From Pectinatus sottacetonis (GTDB lineage Bacteria > Bacillota > Negativicutes > Selenomonadales > Selenomonadaceae), in NCBI RefSeq assembly GCF_015732155.1, contig NZ_WIQK01000001.1:840501-904500 (forward strand): a DNA stretch of 64,000 bases, written 5' to 3'. Made by a program: the position numbers and the translations under genes. Shown piece by piece: positions 54,601 to 63,958 of the stretch (position 1 is its first letter; each line of letters begins with the position of its first letter). The notes under the pieces were generated by a model. It was not told where the DNA came from. It saw only the letters and a list, made by a program, of their open reading frames with translations, and made no database searches.

Positions 54601-56370
54601 TCATTTATTCTCTAATATCCAGCAATATATTTTCTTTATAATATCTGCTGAAAGATTCTTCCTGTTTGACAATAAAACATCAATATTTTTTTTATCATCA
54701 TCTCCACTGCTAAAATATATTTCCGATTTAACCAGCTGGATATTTTCATAAATAGTCACATATATCTCAGGATTTATTATGCAATCAGCAAGATATACAC
54801 CCTTATTAATTTTTTTTATATCATTATTGCAAATATCCATAGAATTTTTATTATTATTTTTATCCATATCAGGAAATTGTTTCACAAAAGAACTGCGTAA
54901 TTTTTGCGCATCTTTTTCATTAAATAATGCACTCACATAAGCAATAGGTATATTTGTAGATATTGACAGTTTTACTGTGGCAATGACTAAATCTATCTGT
55001 ACACTATCAATAATTTTTTCAAAAGTTTTTGCAGAAGTAACATCTACTATCTGCCATTCTGGAAAATATTTTTTAATACGCTTCTCCAGCAAATGTGATG
55101 TCCCTATGCCGCTGGAACAAACAATAATTACTTTTTTCTTATTTATAATTTCTTCAACAGCATTTTGAAAATAAACAGCCAGATATGCTATTTCATCTTC
55201 TCTTATAACAGGAAGATCATATTTTATCTGTATTTTCAGCATAATCAGCTTTAACAGGATCATTGCTTCTGGAAACTCTGTGTTTACTTCTTCCAATATT
55301 GGGTTTTTTATATAAATTTTATATATCACACGGTTAAGCATAGGGCGAATATGCAACAATAATGCTTTATACAACGTTTGGCTAAATGAAAACCTAAGTG
55401 GATATACCTGCAAACTTATTTCAATAATATCTGTAGCGACTGCCTGCACTCGAAAATCATTATCAAAATTATTGCTAATTTCTGTAACACTTGTAATTCC
55501 ACCTGATGAAGTCAAATAACGATAAATATAAAAAATTTCTGCTTCATTTAACACAACATCAAATTTTTCTTCTATATAGGATTTCATCAATTTTGCCGCT
55601 CTATAAAATTTTTCATTGTACGGCGGCCGATAAGAATCAAACTCAGCATATATTGTTTTGTCATGCTGTATACGCCTAATCAATATCAAAATATGCGTAA
55701 CAAAATTTATATAATAAGGTTCTGTTATTTTATAATTGAGGTAATTTTCTATTTTTTCAATTAATAATTTAACAGTTTCTACTTTTTCTTCCCCAAAATG
55801 TTGTTTTAATTCTTTCAATGTATCATAATCGATTCTCGAATATGTTTCCTGCAAATTATTTTCTTTGTTTTTTACGAATTGATTGATTGTTTCCCCCAAG
55901 GCACGACGTATATCTGTTTCTGCTCCAGTTAAGCATGTACCTCTAACATCTTTATGCAATTTTAAATTATATCGGGATATTTCATTTTCTATCATTACTA
56001 AATCATTTACTATAGAAGTCTTACTAACAAAATATTCATCCGATAATCTTTGTATTGATAATCTTTTTTCTTTGCCTTCCAGTAGTGCAAATAAAATTTT
56101 CATTCGCCGTGCTTTTGTTGATAACCCATTATTGTTATCTTTCTTGTCTAATATGGCATTTACTGAATCATTTTGATTTTCTGCTAACCTTATTCCCTTA
56201 CCGGAAATTCTTTCTATAATGATACCCTGTTCCTGCCAGCAATTAATATCATTACGAATTGTCTTATCAGAACATGACAGCATTTTAGCAAAAAATTTAA
56301 CTGGCTTAAATTTATTATCAGACAATAAATATTTCAACAATATCTTTTGTCTATCGCTTACTCCTTCCAT
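54601..56370 (-). CDS. PRD-domain PTS regulator of the fructose-type operon
   Basis: 589 residues. An N-terminal HTH (MLSCSDKTIRNDINCWQEQG), a second HTH (YFVSKTSIVNDLVMIENEI), two PRDs (about 170-390) and a GatB-like EIIB domain (VIIVCSSGIGTSHLLEKRI, Cys418) are seen. The last 100 residues are degenerate: no EIIA His motif, and Asn/Lys-rich sequence (DMDKNNNKNSMDICNN). It comes first in the operon and probably activates it, depending on its phosphorylation. Confidence 0.9.
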   Translation of the reverse strand: MEGVSDRQKILLKYLLSDNKFKPVKFFAKMLSCSDKTIRNDINCWQEQGIIIERISGKGIRLAENQNDSVNAILDKKDNNNGLSTKARRMKILFALLEGKEKRLSIQRLSDEYFVSKTSIVNDLVMIENEISRYNLKLHKDVRGTCLTGAETDIRRALGETINQFVKNKENNLQETYSRIDYDTLKELKQHFGEEKVETVKLLIEKIENYLNYKITEPYYINFVTHILILIRRIQHDKTIYAEFDSYRPPYNEKFYRAAKLMKSYIEEKFDVVLNEAEIFYIYRYLTSSGGITSVTEISNNFDNDFRVQAVATDIIEISLQVYPLRFSFSQTLYKALLLHIRPMLNRVIYKIYIKNPILEEVNTEFPEAMILLKLIMLKIQIKYDLPVIREDEIAYLAVYFQNAVEEIINKKKVIIVCSSGIGTSHLLEKRIKKYFPEWQIVDVTSAKTFEKIIDSVQIDLVIATVKLSISTNIPIAYVSALFNEKDAQKLRSSFVKQFPDMDKNNNKNSMDICNNDIKKINKGVYLADCIINPEIYVTIYENIQLVKSEIYFSSGDDDKKNIDVLLSNRKNLSADIIKKIYCWILENK

Positions 56371-56565
56371 CTAACCTCCTCCTGTTCTTTCTTCAAGATT
56401 ATAATACCATCTTCCATTCACTATAAAAATACCAAAACATTGCTACAACCTCCTCCATGAATTAGTATACTATTTTTTCTGTAATTGATATAGAAAAAAC
56501 TGATATGTCTGTATATTCTAAATTTTATTCTTTTTAAAGATCCATACCATACAAAAAAACTTTTA

Positions 56566-56594
56566 TTGCAATAAAAATCAATATGTAGTATTAT
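56566..56594 (+). promoter_or_regulatory. Promoter of the riboflavin operon
   Basis: TTGCAA (56566-56571) and TATTAT (56589-56594) are 17 bases apart, about 50 bases before the riboswitch. The rest of 56371-56565 holds nothing recognisable. Confidence 0.6.
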
Positions 56595-56642
56595 ATCTGT
56601 AAAAGCAGTATATATATTGTTTTTATATTGACAATTGATTAG

Positions 56643-56753
56643 CAGTCTTTGGGGCAGGGTGTAAATCCCTACCGGCGGTATAGCCCGCGAGCCTTTTGGC
56701 AGATTCGGTTTAATTCCGAAGCCGACAGTTATAGTCTGGATGGAAAAAGATTG
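56643..56753 (+). promoter_or_regulatory. FMN riboswitch (RFN element)
   Basis: The conserved segments occur in order: GGGGCAGGGTGTAAATCCCT, ACCGGCGGTATAGCCCGCGA, GCAGATTCGGTTTAATTCCG, AAGCCGACAGTTATAGTCTGG and the closing TGGAAAAAGA. FMN binding would close expression of the rib genes. Confidence 0.97.
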
Positions 56754-56833
56754 TGTTATTTTATAATACTTTTAATAAGATTATCACAAAACTCGTTCCG
56801 TGCGATTTAAGTCGTTTTTGTTTTGCCCTATTG

Positions 56834-56873
56834 GCTGTTAAATACATTATGTATTTAACAGCTTTTTTGTTTA
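56834..56873 (+). terminator. Riboswitch-controlled terminator before ribD
   Basis: GCTGTTAAATACAT pairs with ATGTATTTAACAGC, followed by TTTTTTG. The stem lies between the RFN element and ribD, so transcription attenuation is the likely mode. Confidence 0.85.
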
Positions 56874-56899
56874 TATAATATTTTTGCGGAGGTCTTTAT

Positions 56900-57997
56900 A
56901 TGAATCGCGATGAAAAATATATGCAGGCAGCTATCCAGCTTGCCCAAAATGCTCTTGGCAGAACCAGCCCAAATCCTATGGTAGGTGCTGTTATTGTAAA
57001 AGACGGGCGCATCGTTGGCTGCGGCTGGCATAAAAAGGCCGGCACCCCGCATGCTGAAATCCACGCTTTAAACGCGGCTGGAAATCTGGCAAAAGGTGCT
57101 ACCATCTATGTAAGTCTTGAACCATGTTCCCACTTTGGCAGAACCCCGCCCTGCTGTGATGCAGTAATAAAAGCCGGTATAAAAAAAGCCGTAGTTGCCA
57201 TGACCGATACTAACCCCAAAGTTTCTGGACGGGGCATACGAAAAATGCGTGAAGCTGGTCTGGAGGTAGTAACAGGTGTACTTGAAAATGAAGCCAGACA
57301 ACTAAATGAAGTGTTTTTCAAATGGATAGAAAAAAAACTTCCTTTTATTACTATAAAAACAGCTATGACTCTTGATGGAAAAACAGCCACAGTTACCGGA
57401 CAATCAAAATGGATAACCAGCGATATTTCACGCCAGTATGGCTATAAACTCCGAGACATAAACGATGCCATAATGGTTGGAATAAATACAATAATTTCTG
57501 ATGATCCATCGCTAACTACCCATTCTATTGAAGGCGGCAAAAATCCCATTCGCATTATTCTCGACAGTACAGGCCGTATTCCCCTTACTTCTGCTGTTCT
57601 AACTGATAATAAAGCCCCGACAATAGTTGCCGTTACCCAAAACGCTCCTGAAGAAAAAATAAATATTTTAAATAACAACGGCATTGATGTTATAAAAACG
57701 ACTGCTGATGAAAACAACCATGTCAGCATACGGGAACTTTTAACTAAACTGGCCCAAAAAGACATATGCAGTATTCTGGTTGAAGGTGGTGCAACATTAA
57801 CCGGCAGCCTGATAAAAGAAAAACTAGCTGATAAAGCATATTTTTTCATTGCCCCTAAACTTATAGGCGGCAAAACGGCAAAGTCAGCTATAGAAGGTCC
57901 TGGTATTGGTAATTTAACTGATGCCGTACAGTTAAAACGAGCTTCTGCAGAAATTTTACCAGGCAATGATATCCTGATAAAAGGATATCTTACTTAA
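56900..57997 (+). CDS. ribD: Bifunctional riboflavin deaminase/reductase RibD
   Basis: 365 residues. The deaminase domain (1-145) has zinc motifs HAEIHALNAAG and EPCSHFGRTPPCCDAV. The reductase domain (about 150-365) has FITIKTAMTLDGKTATVTGQ, DAIMVGINTIISDDPSLT and ILVEGGATLTGSLI. It converts the pyrimidine from GTP cyclohydrolase II in two steps. GCGGAGG lies upstream. First gene behind the FMN riboswitch. Confidence 0.97.
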   Translation: MNRDEKYMQAAIQLAQNALGRTSPNPMVGAVIVKDGRIVGCGWHKKAGTPHAEIHALNAAGNLAKGATIYVSLEPCSHFGRTPPCCDAVIKAGIKKAVVAMTDTNPKVSGRGIRKMREAGLEVVTGVLENEARQLNEVFFKWIEKKLPFITIKTAMTLDGKTATVTGQSKWITSDISRQYGYKLRDINDAIMVGINTIISDDPSLTTHSIEGGKNPIRIILDSTGRIPLTSAVLTDNKAPTIVAVTQNAPEEKINILNNNGIDVIKTTADENNHVSIRELLTKLAQKDICSILVEGGATLTGSLIKEKLADKAYFFIAPKLIGGKTAKSAIEGPGIGNLTDAVQLKRASAEILPGNDILIKGYLT

Positions 57998-58015
57998 TTT
58001 ATTAGAGGTGAAAAT

Positions 58016-58666
58016 ATGTTTACCGGTATAATTGAAGAAATCGGCCGCATACAGAAAATAGAATTCGGCAGTGCTTCTGCCAGACTGACTATAGCTGCAA
58101 AAAAAATACTATCAGATGTTCATATAGGTGATAGTATCGCTGTAAATGGCACCTGCCTGACTGTAACACGCTATGCTGATAATAGCTTTTCAGCAGATGT
58201 AATGCCTGAATCTATGCGAAAAACTGCCCTGAATGAATTAAAAATCGGTAGTCCGGTAAATCTGGAGCGAGCGCTGAAAATAGAATCGCGCTTAGGTGGT
58301 CATATTGTAAATGGACATATTGACGGAACTGGTACTATCACCAAAAAAACTCCAGAAGATAATGCAGTCATTGTTACTATAGCCGCAGCTCCTGATATAC
58401 TGCGTTATATCGTGAAAAAAGGGTCTGTGACTATAGATGGCATCAGTCTCACAGTCACCAATGTAACGGATAAAACTTTTTCTGTTTCCCTTATTCCCCA
58501 TACAGCAGCAATAACTACTATCGGACAGAAAAATAAACATTCACTGGTAAATATTGAAACTGATATTTTAGGCAAATATGTAGAAAAATTGCTTTTGTCC
58601 GCTAAAAAGGAAGAGCAATCTACGCCAAGGTTAAGTACAGCTTTTTTACATGAAAATGGTTTTTAG
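58016..58666 (+). CDS. ribE: Riboflavin synthase alpha subunit
   Basis: 216 residues with the duplicated lumazine-binding barrel: MFTGIIEEIGRIQKIEFG, GDSIAVNGTCLTV, ALKIESRLGGHIVNGHIDGT, then the second repeat GSVTIDGISLTVTNVTD and SLIPHTAAITTIG. It dismutates two 6,7-dimethyl-8-ribityllumazine molecules to riboflavin. RBS AGAGGTG; 18 bases after ribD. Confidence 0.97.
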   Translation: MFTGIIEEIGRIQKIEFGSASARLTIAAKKILSDVHIGDSIAVNGTCLTVTRYADNSFSADVMPESMRKTALNELKIGSPVNLERALKIESRLGGHIVNGHIDGTGTITKKTPEDNAVIVTIAAAPDILRYIVKKGSVTIDGISLTVTNVTDKTFSVSLIPHTAAITTIGQKNKHSLVNIETDILGKYVEKLLLSAKKEEQSTPRLSTAFLHENGF

Positions 58667-58780
58667 TCCTGAACATAATGCCTCAGCAGGATATCTACCA
58701 TACCGCATAAATTATAACAAAATATATAAACTAAGCTTTGTAGGCTGACTTACAAAATTTATTATAAGAGGAGCTTTAAT

Positions 58781-59995
58781 ATGAATATAAAATTTGATTC
58801 TATTGAAAAAGCAATAGAAGATTTTAAAAAAGGAAAAATGGTTCTTGTTGTAGATGATGAGGACAGAGAAAATGAAGGCGACCTTATCGCTCCGGCAGAA
58901 AAAGTAACACCAGAAATAATTAATTTTATGGCTATCCACGCCAGAGGATTAGTCTGCATGCCAATGGAGGCTTCTCTAATTGACAAAATGGAACTTAACC
59001 AAATGGTTGCTAACAATACTGATAATCACGAAACGGCATTTACTGTTTCTGTAGACCACGTTGATACAACAACTGGTATTTCTGCTTTTGAACGTGCCTT
59101 AACTGTACAGAAAATGATGCAGGATGATATAAAACCTTCTGACCTGCGCCGTCCCGGCCATATTTTTCCATTACGTGCAGTTGCAGGCGGTGTTATGCAC
59201 CGTACTGGACATACGGAAGCCACTGTCGACCTGGCGCGGTTAGCCGGATTAAAGCCAGCCGGACTTTGCTGTGAAATTATGAGTAAAGATGGACATATGG
59301 CCCGTACTCCAGAATTATATGAATTTGCCAAAAAAAATGATTTAACTTTTATAACAGTTGCTGATTTAATAAAATATCGCAAACGCACTGAATGTTTTGT
59401 CAAAAAAATTGCTGAGGCTGATTTCCCCAGCAAATACGGTATATTTAAAATAGCTGCTTATCAAAGTGAATTAGAAAACAAATGCCATATTGCTATAATA
59501 AAAGGCGATGTACGCGGTAAAAAGAATGTATTAGTGCGTGTCCACTCCGAATGTTTAACTGGAGATGTTTTAGGCTCACTGCGCTGCGATTGCGGCGACC
59601 AACTGGCAAAAGCACTGCGATATATAGAAAAAGAAGGCCAGGGCGTTGTATTATATATGCGCCAGGAGGGACGCGGTATTGGTCTTGGTAATAAGATTCG
59701 TGCCTATGCACTGCAGGATGAAGGCAAAGATACTGTAGAGGCTAATGTTTTATTGGGTTTTGCTCCTGATATGCGGGACTATGGCATTGGTGCCCAAATA
59801 CTTGCTGATCTTGGCCTTACCAGTATCCGCTTAATGACAAACAACCCAGAAAAAAGAGCCGGTTTAGAAGGCTATGGCTTGAAAATAGTAGAAAGAGTAC
59901 CTCTAGAAATACCCGCCAATAATTTTGATGCAAAATATCTTGAAACAAAAAAAGAAAAAATGGGACATTTATTGGAAAATATTACTACGGAATAA
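58781..59995 (+). CDS. ribBA: DHBP synthase / GTP cyclohydrolase II RibBA
   Basis: 404 residues. The RibB half has [49 protein letters not shown] and [17 protein letters not shown]. The RibA half from about 205 has [20 protein letters not shown] with zinc-binding Cys, [20 protein letters not shown] and [14 protein letters not shown]. It supplies both precursors of lumazine. AAGAGGAG precedes the ATG. Confidence 0.97.
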   Translation: MNIKFDSIEKAIEDFKKGKMVLVVDDEDRENEGDLIAPAEKVTPEIINFMAIHARGLVCMPMEASLIDKMELNQMVANNTDNHETAFTVSVDHVDTTTGISAFERALTVQKMMQDDIKPSDLRRPGHIFPLRAVAGGVMHRTGHTEATVDLARLAGLKPAGLCCEIMSKDGHMARTPELYEFAKKNDLTFITVADLIKYRKRTECFVKKIAEADFPSKYGIFKIAAYQSELENKCHIAIIKGDVRGKKNVLVRVHSECLTGDVLGSLRCDCGDQLAKALRYIEKEGQGVVLYMRQEGRGIGLGNKIRAYALQDEGKDTVEANVLLGFAPDMRDYGIGAQILADLGLTSIRLMTNNPEKRAGLEGYGLKIVERVPLEIPANNFDAKYLETKKEKMGHLLENITTE

Positions 59996-60100
59996 TCAGC
60001 AAATAAATAATTATAAAAACAGCCGTCTATATCACATTTAAAATAAAATTATTTACATTGCTTTTCACAAAAATTTAATTATATCTGGAGGATTATCATT

Positions 60101-60565
60101 ATGGCAAAAATCATCGAAGGTCATTTAACAGCCAAAGGTTTAAAATTTGGTATTATAGTAGCTCGTTTCAATGAATTTATTACCAACAAATTATTATCAG
60201 GAGCATTAGATACTTTAAACAGACATGACGTAAACCAGGACGATATCACCGTGGCGTGGGTTCCCGGCGCATTTGAAATTCCTATTGTTGCAAAAAAAAT
60301 GGCCCTTAGCAATAACTATGATGCCGTTATCTGCCTGGGAGCCGTTATCCGCGGATCAACAACCCATTATGATTATGTATGCAATGAAGTATCCAAAGGT
60401 GTTGCTGCCGTCGGCCTTTCCACTGGTGTACCAACTATATTTGGTGTAGTTACGACTGAAAATATTGAGCAAGCCGTTGAACGCGCCGGCACAAAAGCAG
60501 GCAATAAGGGTTCTGATGCTGCCATGAGTGCCATCGAAATGGCTGATTTGCTCAAAAAGTTATAA
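60101..60565 (+). CDS. ribH: 6,7-dimethyl-8-ribityllumazine synthase
   Basis: 154 residues. Marks are [58 protein letters not shown] and [20 protein letters not shown]. The His of THYDY is the catalytic region. It ends the rib operon. Confidence 0.97.
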   Translation: MAKIIEGHLTAKGLKFGIIVARFNEFITNKLLSGALDTLNRHDVNQDDITVAWVPGAFEIPIVAKKMALSNNYDAVICLGAVIRGSTTHYDYVCNEVSKGVAAVGLSTGVPTIFGVVTTENIEQAVERAGTKAGNKGSDAAMSAIEMADLLKKL

Positions 60566-60589
60566 GATCAGACAATTTTATAAAATTCA

Positions 60590-60731
60590 GAGGCTGTCGC
60601 ACATAGCCATTCTCATCCATAAACATGCACTGATTCATTTTAATCCGTTCGCAAAAGAATCAGAACCGCAAAGCGGTAATGAACTGTACTTTATGAGGTT
60701 AATGGCAATTATGCGGCGGCCTCTTTTTGCT
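60590..60731 (+). terminator. Probable rib operon terminator with a long loop
   Basis: AGAGGCTGTCGCA (60591-60603) can pair with TGCGGCGGCCTCT (about 60712-60725), followed by TTTTT. The loop of about 110 bases contains smaller stems (CCGCAAAGCGG). Because the outer arms are far apart it may be a small inserted repeat; a related sequence lies at 50829-50878. Confidence 0.5.
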
Positions 60732-60739
60732 GATGGCAG

Positions 60740-61594
60740 TCATAATAAACTGCGTATGGAATTACTGATTGTCGCTGCAATATAAGGATTATTCATTGTA
60801 TATATGTGGATTCCATCTACTCCATGTGCCAATAAATCAACTATCTGGTCAACAGCATAGGCAATACCCGCATCACGCAGGGCAACAGGATCTGACTCAT
60901 ATCTTGCTATTACTCTTTGAAATTTTCTTGGTAGCGTAGCACCACAAAGGGTAACCATCCTCTCGATCTGCTTTTTACTTGTCACCGGCATAATACCGGC
61001 TTCGATCGGCACATTAATGTTCATGCTTTCTGCTCGTTCTATAAAAGAATAAAAATAATTATTGTCAAAGAAAAGCTGCGATATAAGTTGGTTTATTCCT
61101 GCATCAACCTTATATTTAAGATTTTTTATATCAGCGGATTTACTTTTGGCTTCAATATGTCCCTCAGGATAACACGCTCCGATTATGTTAAAATCACTAT
61201 TTTCTTTAACAAAAGCGACCAAATCACTAGCATATTTAAAATCTGTTTTATAAGCAGCCTGTTCACCGCGATCACCACGCAATGCAAGTATATTTTCTAT
61301 ATTGTTAGCCTGAAGTTCATATAATATCTGCTTTACTTCATCCTTAGTAATATTTATGCCTGGTAAATGGGCAACACTTTCTCTTTTATATTTATTTTTA
61401 ATCAATGATGCTATCTGGACAGTATTTTTCCCACCATTTCCATTTGCACCGCAGGTAACACTTATAAAATCAGGACAAAGTTCATTTAATTGTACTATGA
61501 TTTTATCTATGGCATCTACTGTCAAACTATCCTTAGGCGGGAAGACCTCAAAAGACAACACTGTCTTATTTTTAAAAACTTCATTTGTATGCAT
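60740..61594 (-). CDS. metF: 5,10-methylenetetrahydrofolate reductase
   Basis: 284 residues from ATG 61594, which shares one base with the metE stop (TAATG) and has AGGGGAAG upstream. Motifs are VLSFEVFPPKDSLTVDAIDK, PDFISVTCGANGNGGKNTV, NIENILALRGDRGEQ, IGACYPEGHIEAKS and ISQLFFDNNYFYSFIE. It makes the 5-methyl-THF used by MetE. Translationally coupled to metE. Confidence 0.95.
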   Translation of the reverse strand: MHTNEVFKNKTVLSFEVFPPKDSLTVDAIDKIIVQLNELCPDFISVTCGANGNGGKNTVQIASLIKNKYKRESVAHLPGINITKDEVKQILYELQANNIENILALRGDRGEQAAYKTDFKYASDLVAFVKENSDFNIIGACYPEGHIEAKSKSADIKNLKYKVDAGINQLISQLFFDNNYFYSFIERAESMNINVPIEAGIMPVTSKKQIERMVTLCGATLPRKFQRVIARYESDPVALRDAGIAYAVDQIVDLLAHGVDGIHIYTMNNPYIAATISNSIRSLL

Positions 61595-63861
61595 TATATT
61601 CTTCCCCTGACATTTTTTACCGCACATACAAGATTTTTTAAACTAGCTTTAGTTTCAGTTACTCCTCTTGTTTTCAATCCGCAGTCGGGATTTATCCAAA
61701 GCTTATCTATAGGAATTTTTTTCAACATACCTATAATTTCATTTTCAATTTCTTCTACACTGGGAACACGCGGTGAATGGATATCATAAACACCCGGACC
61801 AACTTCTGTCGCAAAATTTGCAGCATTCAAGGCATCTACAACGGTAAAATCCGAACGGGAAGCTTCAAAGGTAATAACATCTGCATCCATATTATCTATA
61901 TCCTTAATAATATCATTGAATTCACTATAACACATATGTGTATGTATCTGTGTTTCTGCACTTACGCCGCTATGAACAAGCTTGAAAGCCCGAATAGCCC
62001 AATCAAGGTATTCACTATGCCAGTCAGCTTTGCGTAAGGGCAGCTTTTCCCGCAGTGCTGCTTCATCAATCTGAATAATCTTAATGCCATTTGCTTCAAG
62101 ATCAAGTACTTCGTCACGAATAGCCAGCCCTATCTGGAATGCACTTTCCTGTAAAGAAATATCTTCACGTGGGAATGACCAGTTAAGTATGGTTATTGGG
62201 CCTGTCAGCATTCCTTTTACCAGTTTTTTAGTACAGCTCTGAGCATAAGTTATATAATCTACGGTAATTGGCTGACGGCGTGATATATCACCCCAGATGA
62301 CCGGTGGCTTTACACAACGCGTTCCATATGACTGTACCCATGCATTTTCCGTGAAAATATATCCTTCCAGATTTTCTCCAAAGTACTCTACCATATCATT
62401 GCGTTCAAATTCGCCGTGAACTAGCACATCAAGTCCTATTTCTTCCTGCAACTGAATACAGTCAGCAATAAATTTCTTGTTTTGTTTTATATATGCTTCC
62501 TTATTAATTTGCTTTTTTCTAAAAGCGAATCGGTTATCACGGACTTCTTTAGTCTGAGGAAAAGATCCTATTGTTGTCGTCGGCAGTACAGGCAGATTAA
62601 ATTCTCTTTTTTGGATTTTTTCTCTTTCACTGCGTACAGGTAATCGTTCAAAATCAGTATCACTTAAATCGGCTATTTTACTTTGTACTTCTTTATTGGG
62701 AATATATCTTTGTGTTTTAAACAGTTCTACATTATTTTTATATTCTTCAGTATCTGCAAACACTGTATCCCGCAATATTATTTTTAGTTCCTTCAATTCA
62801 TGCAGCTTTTCTACCGCAAAAGAAAAATATTTTTTATATGCGTCTATATTATGTTCATTTTCCAATGTAACCGGAACATGGAGTAAAGAACACGATGTAT
62901 TAAGCACTATATTAGCTGCATATTTTTTTAATTCATCAATGTATCCAATGGTTTTCTTATAATGATTACGCCAAATATTTTTCCCATTTATTATACCGGC
63001 AAAAAGTACTTTATCCGCATCAAAACCATTTTTTTCAATAAGTGACAGGCTGTTTTTACCTTCTACAAAATCTATTCCCACTCCGTCAAAAGAAAGCTTC
63101 TTTATCGTTTCATAGCAATCCCGAATATCACCAAAATATGTCTGACATAATATTTTTATACCATGTTTTTCTTTTAGAACATCCCTATATATATCAACAA
63201 ATAAACTAATCTCTTCCACTGTAAGATCAGTAACCAGCACAGGTTCATCAAGCTGTACCCATTCTGGCCCGAGTTGACTGAATTTATCTAATAAATCGAT
63301 ATACGCTTTTTTTATACTGTCAGCGAAATCAATCATTTTTTTCTGTCCGGTAAAGTTGGCCAACTTTAAAAAGGTAAAAGGACCTACAATAACTGGTTTT
63401 GTTTTTATTCCCAATGCTTGCGCTTCCCGAAATTCATTAAGCGGTTTTTCTGCTGCCAGTTTTATTTCCGTATCATCGTTAAATTCCGGCACCATATAAT
63501 GATAATTGGTATTAAACCATTTTTTCATCATCAACGCTTTAACATCACCAGCATCGTTTTGATAACCACGAGCCATTGCAAAATATTCATCTATATCATT
63601 GAGTCCCAGCATCTTATATCTTTTTGGCACAACATTAAGCATGACCGCTGTATCGAGCATTCCATCATAAAAAGAAAAATCATTTGATGGAATTATATCA
63701 ATATCATTGTCTTTCTGTAAAAGCCAATTTTTCTTGCGTATTTGCTTTCCTTCTTCTACTAGTTCATTAAGTGATAACTGTTTTTTCAAATATTTCTCAA
63801 CCGCAAATTTTAATTCTCTATGTGCACCAATTCGGGGAAAACCAATAATTGACGTCTTCAT
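61594..63861 (-). CDS. metE: Cobalamin-independent methionine synthase
   Basis: 755 residues from the second ATG at 63861, 6 bases after GGAG; an ATG at 63864 is just adjacent. It has the MetE double barrel: N-terminal SIIGFPRIGAHRELKFAVEK, QLDEPVLVTDLTVEE; C-terminal LPTTTIGSFPQTKEVRDNRF, VHGEFERNDMVEYFGE, HTHMCYSEFNDI with zinc-ligand His and Cys, and WINPDCGLKTRG with the last zinc Cys. It methylates homocysteine without B12. Full length. Confidence 0.97.
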   Translation of the reverse strand: MKTSIIGFPRIGAHRELKFAVEKYLKKQLSLNELVEEGKQIRKKNWLLQKDNDIDIIPSNDFSFYDGMLDTAVMLNVVPKRYKMLGLNDIDEYFAMARGYQNDAGDVKALMMKKWFNTNYHYMVPEFNDDTEIKLAAEKPLNEFREAQALGIKTKPVIVGPFTFLKLANFTGQKKMIDFADSIKKAYIDLLDKFSQLGPEWVQLDEPVLVTDLTVEEISLFVDIYRDVLKEKHGIKILCQTYFGDIRDCYETIKKLSFDGVGIDFVEGKNSLSLIEKNGFDADKVLFAGIINGKNIWRNHYKKTIGYIDELKKYAANIVLNTSCSLLHVPVTLENEHNIDAYKKYFSFAVEKLHELKELKIILRDTVFADTEEYKNNVELFKTQRYIPNKEVQSKIADLSDTDFERLPVRSEREKIQKREFNLPVLPTTTIGSFPQTKEVRDNRFAFRKKQINKEAYIKQNKKFIADCIQLQEEIGLDVLVHGEFERNDMVEYFGENLEGYIFTENAWVQSYGTRCVKPPVIWGDISRRQPITVDYITYAQSCTKKLVKGMLTGPITILNWSFPREDISLQESAFQIGLAIRDEVLDLEANGIKIIQIDEAALREKLPLRKADWHSEYLDWAIRAFKLVHSGVSAETQIHTHMCYSEFNDIIKDIDNMDADVITFEASRSDFTVVDALNAANFATEVGPGVYDIHSPRVPSVEEIENEIIGMLKKIPIDKLWINPDCGLKTRGVTETKASLKNLVCAVKNVRGRI

Positions 63862-63913
63862 CATAATCTCCTCTTTTCTTTTATTATGAAAAGTATAACA
63901 AAAATAGTTAGTT

Positions 63914-63958
63914 ATAGATAATTGTTTTTACATATAGTCAAGTATAGTTTTTAACTAT
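63914..63958 (-). promoter_or_regulatory. metE promoter with adjacent palindromic operator
   Basis: On the minus strand the palindrome ATAGTTAAAAACTAT (63944-63958) directly precedes TTGACT (63936-63941), and CTATAA (about 63912-63917) follows 18 bases further. The palindrome resembles the TATAGTTT-N-AAACTATA box of MtaR/MetR-type LysR regulators of methionine genes in other Firmicutes. Such activators bind just upstream of the -35 box. The regulator is not in the window. Confidence 0.55.

Noticed and set aside
57442-57966. A 174-codon minus-strand frame opposite ribD
   Set aside because: It is the antisense shadow of the RibD reductase domain; nothing supports expression.
56643-60565. The riboflavin operon as an unusual arrangement
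   Set aside because: FMN riboswitch followed by ribD, ribE, ribBA and ribH is the ordinary Firmicute layout.
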